The translations under genes were made by a program, and so were the position numbers. Of a stretch of DNA of 64,000 bases, positions 61,060-64,000 are shown in pieces (position 1 is the stretch's first letter; every line of letters begins with the position of its first letter). The DNA is taken from assembly GCA_035465395.1 (NCBI GenBank), contig DATHRK010000101.1, positions 194,843-258,842 on the forward strand. Direction: 5' to 3'. Source of the stretch: DATHRK01 sp035465395. Lineage in GTDB: Bacteria; Gemmatimonadota; Gemmatimonadetes; Longimicrobiales; RSA9. The notes beneath the pieces are model-generated. The model saw only the letters and a list, made by a program, of their open reading frames with translations. It was not told the DNA's origin and did not search any database.

Positions 61060-61673
61060 GCGCCCGCCTCGCCGTGTTCGCGTCGGGCGGCGGCACCAAC
61101 CTCCAGGCGCTGCTCGATCACGCCGCGACGCCGGGCGCGCGATACCGCGTCGTCCTGGTCGTGAGCGATCGGCCCGGCGCCGGAGCGCTCCGGCGCGCCG
61201 TCGCGGCCGCCGTGCCTTCCGTCGTGGTGCCGGTCGCCGGCCGTCCCGCCGCCGAGGTGGAGGGCGATCTGCTCGCCGCGCTGAGCGCGCACGACGTGGA
61301 CCTCGTCGCCCTCGCCGGCTACCTGCGGCTGGTGCCGGAGGGCGTCGTGCGCCGCTACCGCGGCCGCATGGTCAACATCCACCCGGCACCGCTCCCGCGC
61401 TTCGGCGGCGAGGGGATGTACGGTGAACGGGTGCACCGGGCGGTGCTCGAAGCGGGCGTCCCCGAGAGCGGCCCGACCGTGCACCTGGTCGACGAGGCCT
61501 ACGACCGCGGGGAGGTGCTCGCGCACGAGGCGGTGCCGGTGCTCGCGGGCGACACGCCCGCGTCTTTGGCCGCGCGGGTCCTGGAGGCCGAGCACGCCCT
61601 CTACCCGCGGGTGCTGGACGGTCTGGCGGCCCGCGCGACGGCGGGCGCCACCCACCAACCGACGAATCGCTGA
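61056..61673 (+). CDS. purN: Phosphoribosylglycinamide formyltransferase
   Basis: This 205-residue enzyme formylates GAR with 10-formyl-THF in purine synthesis. The N-terminus LAVFASGGGTNLQALLDH and the catalytic MVNIHPAPLPRFGGEGMYG with HLVDEAYDRGEVLA are complete. The start is GTG 61056, overlapping the MBL gene; purH overlaps its stop (TGATG at 61671-61675), placing the two purine steps side by side. Confidence 0.95.
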   Translation: MSARLAVFASGGGTNLQALLDHAATPGARYRVVLVVSDRPGAGALRRAVAAAVPSVVVPVAGRPAAEVEGDLLAALSAHDVDLVALAGYLRLVPEGVVRRYRGRMVNIHPAPLPRFGGEGMYGERVHRAVLEAGVPESGPTVHLVDEAYDRGEVLAHEAVPVLAGDTPASLAARVLEAEHALYPRVLDGLAARATAGATHQPTNR

Positions 61674-63325
61674 TGCCACGAGCGCTGTTGAGCGTCTCCG
61701 ACAAGCAGGGTCTCGCCGACTTCGCGCGAGGCCTGGCCGACCGCGGCTGGGAGCTGCTGTCGACCGGGGGGACCGCCCGGCTCCTCCGCGACGCGGGTCT
61801 CGAGGTGCGGGACGTGGCCGACGTGACCGGCCACCCGGAGATGATGGACGGCCGCGTGAAGACGCTCCATCCGGCCATCCACGCCGGGATCCTGGCGCGG
61901 CGCGACCGGGCCGACGACCTCCGCGCGATCGAGGCGCGCGGCTACGCGCCCATCGACCTCATCGCGGTCAACCTCTACCCCTTCCGCGAGGCCGTCGAAT
62001 CCGGCGCGACGGGCGCCGAGGCGATGGAGCAGGTCGACATCGGGGGCCCCACCATGCTGCGCGCGGCGGCGAAGAATCACGCCGCCGTCGTCGCGCTGGT
62101 CGACCCCGCCGACTACGCCGCGGCGCTCGAGGCGCTGGACGCCGGGGGACCCGACGAGCCGACGCGACGCGCGTGGGCGGCCAAGGTGTTCGCGCACACG
62201 GCGGCCTACGACGCGAGGATCGCCGAGCACCTGGCGCCCGCCGGCCGATCCGTGGCGCGTGACGTCGCCGCCGAGACGGTACGCAGCGTCGCCGCCGCCG
62301 ACGCGGCGCCCAGCGGGACCACGGAGGCTTTCGAGGCGCGCGAGGGGGACGACTCGCCGGGCGGCGTCTTCCCGGCCACGCTGCCGATCACGCTCGTGAA
62401 GGTCCAGGACCTCCGCTACGGCGAGAACCCCGACCAGCCGGCTGCGTTCTACGCGGAAACGGGGGAGCGGGGTGGGCTTCCTTCACTCGAGCAGCTCCAC
62501 GGCAAGGACCTCTCCTTCAACAACCTGCTTGACGTCGACGGCGCGCTCTCCGCCGCCTCCGCGTGGAGCGAGGGCGATCGGGTGGCCTGCGTGATCGTGA
62601 AGCACACGACGCCGTGCGGCGTCGCGCTGGGGGACGACGTCCTGTCCGCCTACCAGCGCGCGCTGGCCTGCGACCCGGTGTCGGCATTCGGCGGCATCGT
62701 CGCGGTGAACCAAAGGTTGTCGGCCGACGCGGCGGGCGCGATGGCCGAGCACTTCCTGGAGGTGATCGTCGCGCCCGAGTTCGAGCCCGAGGCCGTCGAG
62801 ATCCTGAGCCGCAAGAAGAACCTGCGGCTGCTGCGGATCCCGGGCTCGACAGTATCGGAGGGCCTCGACCTCAAGCGCGTCCGCGGCGGCGTGCTCGTCC
62901 AGAAGGCCATGCGCATGCGCTTCGACGAGTCCGCCTGGCGCCCGGTCTGCGCGCGCGCGCCGACGGGGGAGGAGGAGGCCGACCTGCGCTTCGCCTGGCG
63001 CGTGGTCGCGAGCGTGAAGTCCAACGCCATCGTGCTCGCCGCCGACGAGCGCACGGTGGGCATCGGGGCGGGGCAGATGAGCCGCGTTGACGCGTCGCGC
63101 ATCGCCGTCATGAAGGCGCGTGACCGGGACGTCGATCTCACGGGCGCGGTGCTCGCCTCGGACGCCTTCTTCCCCTTCCGCGACGGCGTGGACGCCGCCG
63201 CCGAGGCCGGCGTCACGGCGATCGTCCAGCCCGGCGGGTCCGTCCGCGACGAAGAGGTCATCGCGGCCGCCGACGAGCACGACATCGCGATGGTGTTCAC
63301 GGGGCGGAGGGTGTTCCGGCACTAG
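61673..63325 (+). CDS. purH: Bifunctional AICAR transformylase / IMP cyclohydrolase
   Basis: This 550-residue protein has the IMP cyclohydrolase domain first (LLSVSDKQGLADFARGLA, VKTLHPAIHAGILARRD) and the AICAR formyltransferase domain after about residue 220, with VKHTTPCGVALGDD, DPVSAFGGIVAVNQRL and SNAIVLAADERTVGIGAGQM. It performs the last two steps to IMP. It is slightly longer than the usual ~520 through a ~30-residue linker (near residues 195-225) rich in Ala/Ser/Glu. Confidence 0.97.
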   Translation: MPRALLSVSDKQGLADFARGLADRGWELLSTGGTARLLRDAGLEVRDVADVTGHPEMMDGRVKTLHPAIHAGILARRDRADDLRAIEARGYAPIDLIAVNLYPFREAVESGATGAEAMEQVDIGGPTMLRAAAKNHAAVVALVDPADYAAALEALDAGGPDEPTRRAWAAKVFAHTAAYDARIAEHLAPAGRSVARDVAAETVRSVAAADAAPSGTTEAFEAREGDDSPGGVFPATLPITLVKVQDLRYGENPDQPAAFYAETGERGGLPSLEQLHGKDLSFNNLLDVDGALSAASAWSEGDRVACVIVKHTTPCGVALGDDVLSAYQRALACDPVSAFGGIVAVNQRLSADAAGAMAEHFLEVIVAPEFEPEAVEILSRKKNLRLLRIPGSTVSEGLDLKRVRGGVLVQKAMRMRFDESAWRPVCARAPTGEEEADLRFAWRVVASVKSNAIVLAADERTVGIGAGQMSRVDASRIAVMKARDRDVDLTGAVLASDAFFPFRDGVDAAAEAGVTAIVQPGGSVRDEEVIAAADEHDIAMVFTGRRVFRH

Positions 63326-63334
63326 GCGTCGGCT

Positions 63335-63356
63335 CCCGGGGGCAGACGGCCCCGGG
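63335..63356 (+). terminator. GC hairpin after purH
   Basis: CCCGGGG at 63335-63341 pairs with CCCCGGG at 63350-63356 across an 8-base loop, 10 bases after the purH stop. No T-tract follows, so its role in termination is uncertain. Confidence 0.35.
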
Positions 63357-63440
63357 CGGCCATGGTCGTGCCCGCCGGGTCGGGGCACGTCTTCGGAGCG
63401 CGCCGAGCGCTGCCGATGACGCCCGAACCCGGAGCATACC

Positions 63441-63815
63441 ATGCACGACCCGAGAATCGATGCCTCCGTCGCCTCCGACCGCGCCGCTCGCCTGCGGGTG
63501 GCGGCCGCCCTCGCCGCGCCGCTGCTGGCCCTGGCGGCCGTGCCCATGTGGGGGACTGCCGGGTCTGCTTTCGCGTCCTCTGCGGAGTGCGCCGACGGCC
63601 CGGGACCGATCTGCCACGCCGAGCAGAACTGCCTGTCCTGGTCGCTCTCCCTGATCCCCGCGTTCCCCCCCACCGAGATGCTCCAGTGCACCCGCTGGGA
63701 GGAACTGATCTCCTACTGGCGCTACCCGGACGACGGCGAGGGCGAGGGCGGTGCTACGGCCGAGGACGAGCCGGAGACGCCCGAGGTGGCGGAGCCGACA
63801 ACGGAGAAAGGGTAG
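63441..63815 (+). CDS. Small secreted four-cysteine protein
   Basis: This 124-residue protein has a long signal peptide (LRVAAALAAPLLALAAVPMW and GTAGSAFASS). The mature part has four cysteines (SAECADGPGP, ICHAEQNCLSW, LQCTRWEELI), enough for two disulfides, then an acidic tail rich in Glu/Gly/Pro/Thr (EGEGGATAEDEPETPEVAEP). No family is recognised. It stands between purH and the tRNA-Ser gene in its own small unit. Confidence 0.65.
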   Translation: MHDPRIDASVASDRAARLRVAAALAAPLLALAAVPMWGTAGSAFASSAECADGPGPICHAEQNCLSWSLSLIPAFPPTEMLQCTRWEELISYWRYPDDGEGEGGATAEDEPETPEVAEPTTEKG

Positions 63816-63918
63816 GGAGCCGCGCGCTCCGCCCGGTCCGCGGCCGGATCCCACTCGTACGACGCGGGAGCCGAATCCCTGGAAGGACGGCGCCGGACGC
63901 CGTAGACTCCGGGGGTCG

Positions 63919-64000
63919 GGAGGGCTAGACCTAACTGGTAAGGCAGCGGTCTTGAAAACCGCCGGGCGCAAGCCCATCGGGGTTCGAATCCCCGGCCCTC
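63919..64000 (+). tRNA. tRNA-Ser(UGA), 3' end cut by the window
   Basis: The 5' acceptor GGAGGGC pairs with the final GCCCTC (the last base lies beyond the window). The anticodon arm is GCGGT-CTTGAAA-ACCGC, giving anticodon TGA. The long variable arm GGGC-GCAA-GCCC marks a class II tRNA, and the T arm CGGGG-TTCGAAT-CCCCG is perfect. The D stem has an A-G mismatch (GAC with GGC). The anticodon and arm point to serine; selenocysteine (anticodon TCA) is ruled out. Confidence 0.9.

Noticed and set aside
63919..64000. tRNA-Sec to match selA
   Set aside because: The anticodon in the loop CTTGAAA is TGA (serine), and the acceptor and variable arm fit a normal serine tRNA; tRNA-Sec needs TCA and an 8-bp acceptor stem.

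Overview
The window is about 70% GC and gene-dense, and it looks like chromosome from a diderm bacterium. Its family mix suggests the Gemmatimonadota or a close relative: a DUF885 peptidase, M14 and M16 peptidases, a choice-of-anchor-B propeller protein, DUF4159/DUF4175 proteins, an archaeal-type ProS and many lipoproteins. The taxonomic call is inference from gene content and base composition. Heptose phosphatase (GmhB), SbsA-like lipoproteins and TonB-like proteins agree with an outer membrane. No transposase, integrase, phage gene, rRNA or CRISPR array was seen.

Region 1 (1-3.7 kb) is the most unusual part. A 5'-truncated PqqD/M50-protease/HlyD fusion protein overlaps a Crp/Fnr regulator. 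Two nearly identical 53-residue peptide genes follow, each with its own upstream palindrome and double-hairpin terminator. They arose by tandem duplication that also copied the tail of the regulator gene. This arrangement resembles the export and processing end of a ribosomally made peptide system such as yydFGHIJ. Any modifying enzyme would lie outside the window.

Region 2 (3.8-26.7 kb) is mostly housekeeping. It holds a secreted DUF885 protein and a DUF2059-like protein, rpsO-pnp-M16 peptidase, ald-dut, a VapBC toxin-antitoxin pair, mreBCD-rodA (with no PBP2 gene between mreD and rodA), accD-folC, an OsmC-like protein facing hisS-proS-lysA-guaA, and two small lipoprotein-like genes on the minus strand.

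Region 3 (26.8-38.7 kb) holds a large secreted M14 carboxypeptidase, a minus-strand operon of three exported beta-propeller proteins (one with an apparent CTG start), and an Hsp20-ClpB proteostasis operon on the plus strand.

Region 4 (38.7-51.9 kb) has methylmalonyl-CoA epimerase, thioredoxin, an unrecognised 323-residue protein, rsmI and a translationally coupled DUF4159-DUF4175-TPR series. After these come an exported protein of the family often misnamed asparagine synthetase B, a PLP aminotransferase and three small envelope proteins.

Region 5 (51.9-64 kb) runs valS, an Ig-like lipoprotein, selA (selenocysteine synthase, with no selB beside it), gmhB, a secreted carboxypeptidase-regulatory-like protein, an IscA/ErpA iron-sulfur carrier with a clear promoter and terminator, then mscS, an MBL hydrolase, purN, purH, a small secreted Cys-containing protein, and a tRNA-Ser(UGA) cut by the window end. 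Start-stop overlaps (ATGA, GTGA, TGATG) are common, so many genes are probably translationally coupled. Several intergenic regions carry sigma-70-like promoters of the form TTGnnn-N16/17-TATCTT or similar.
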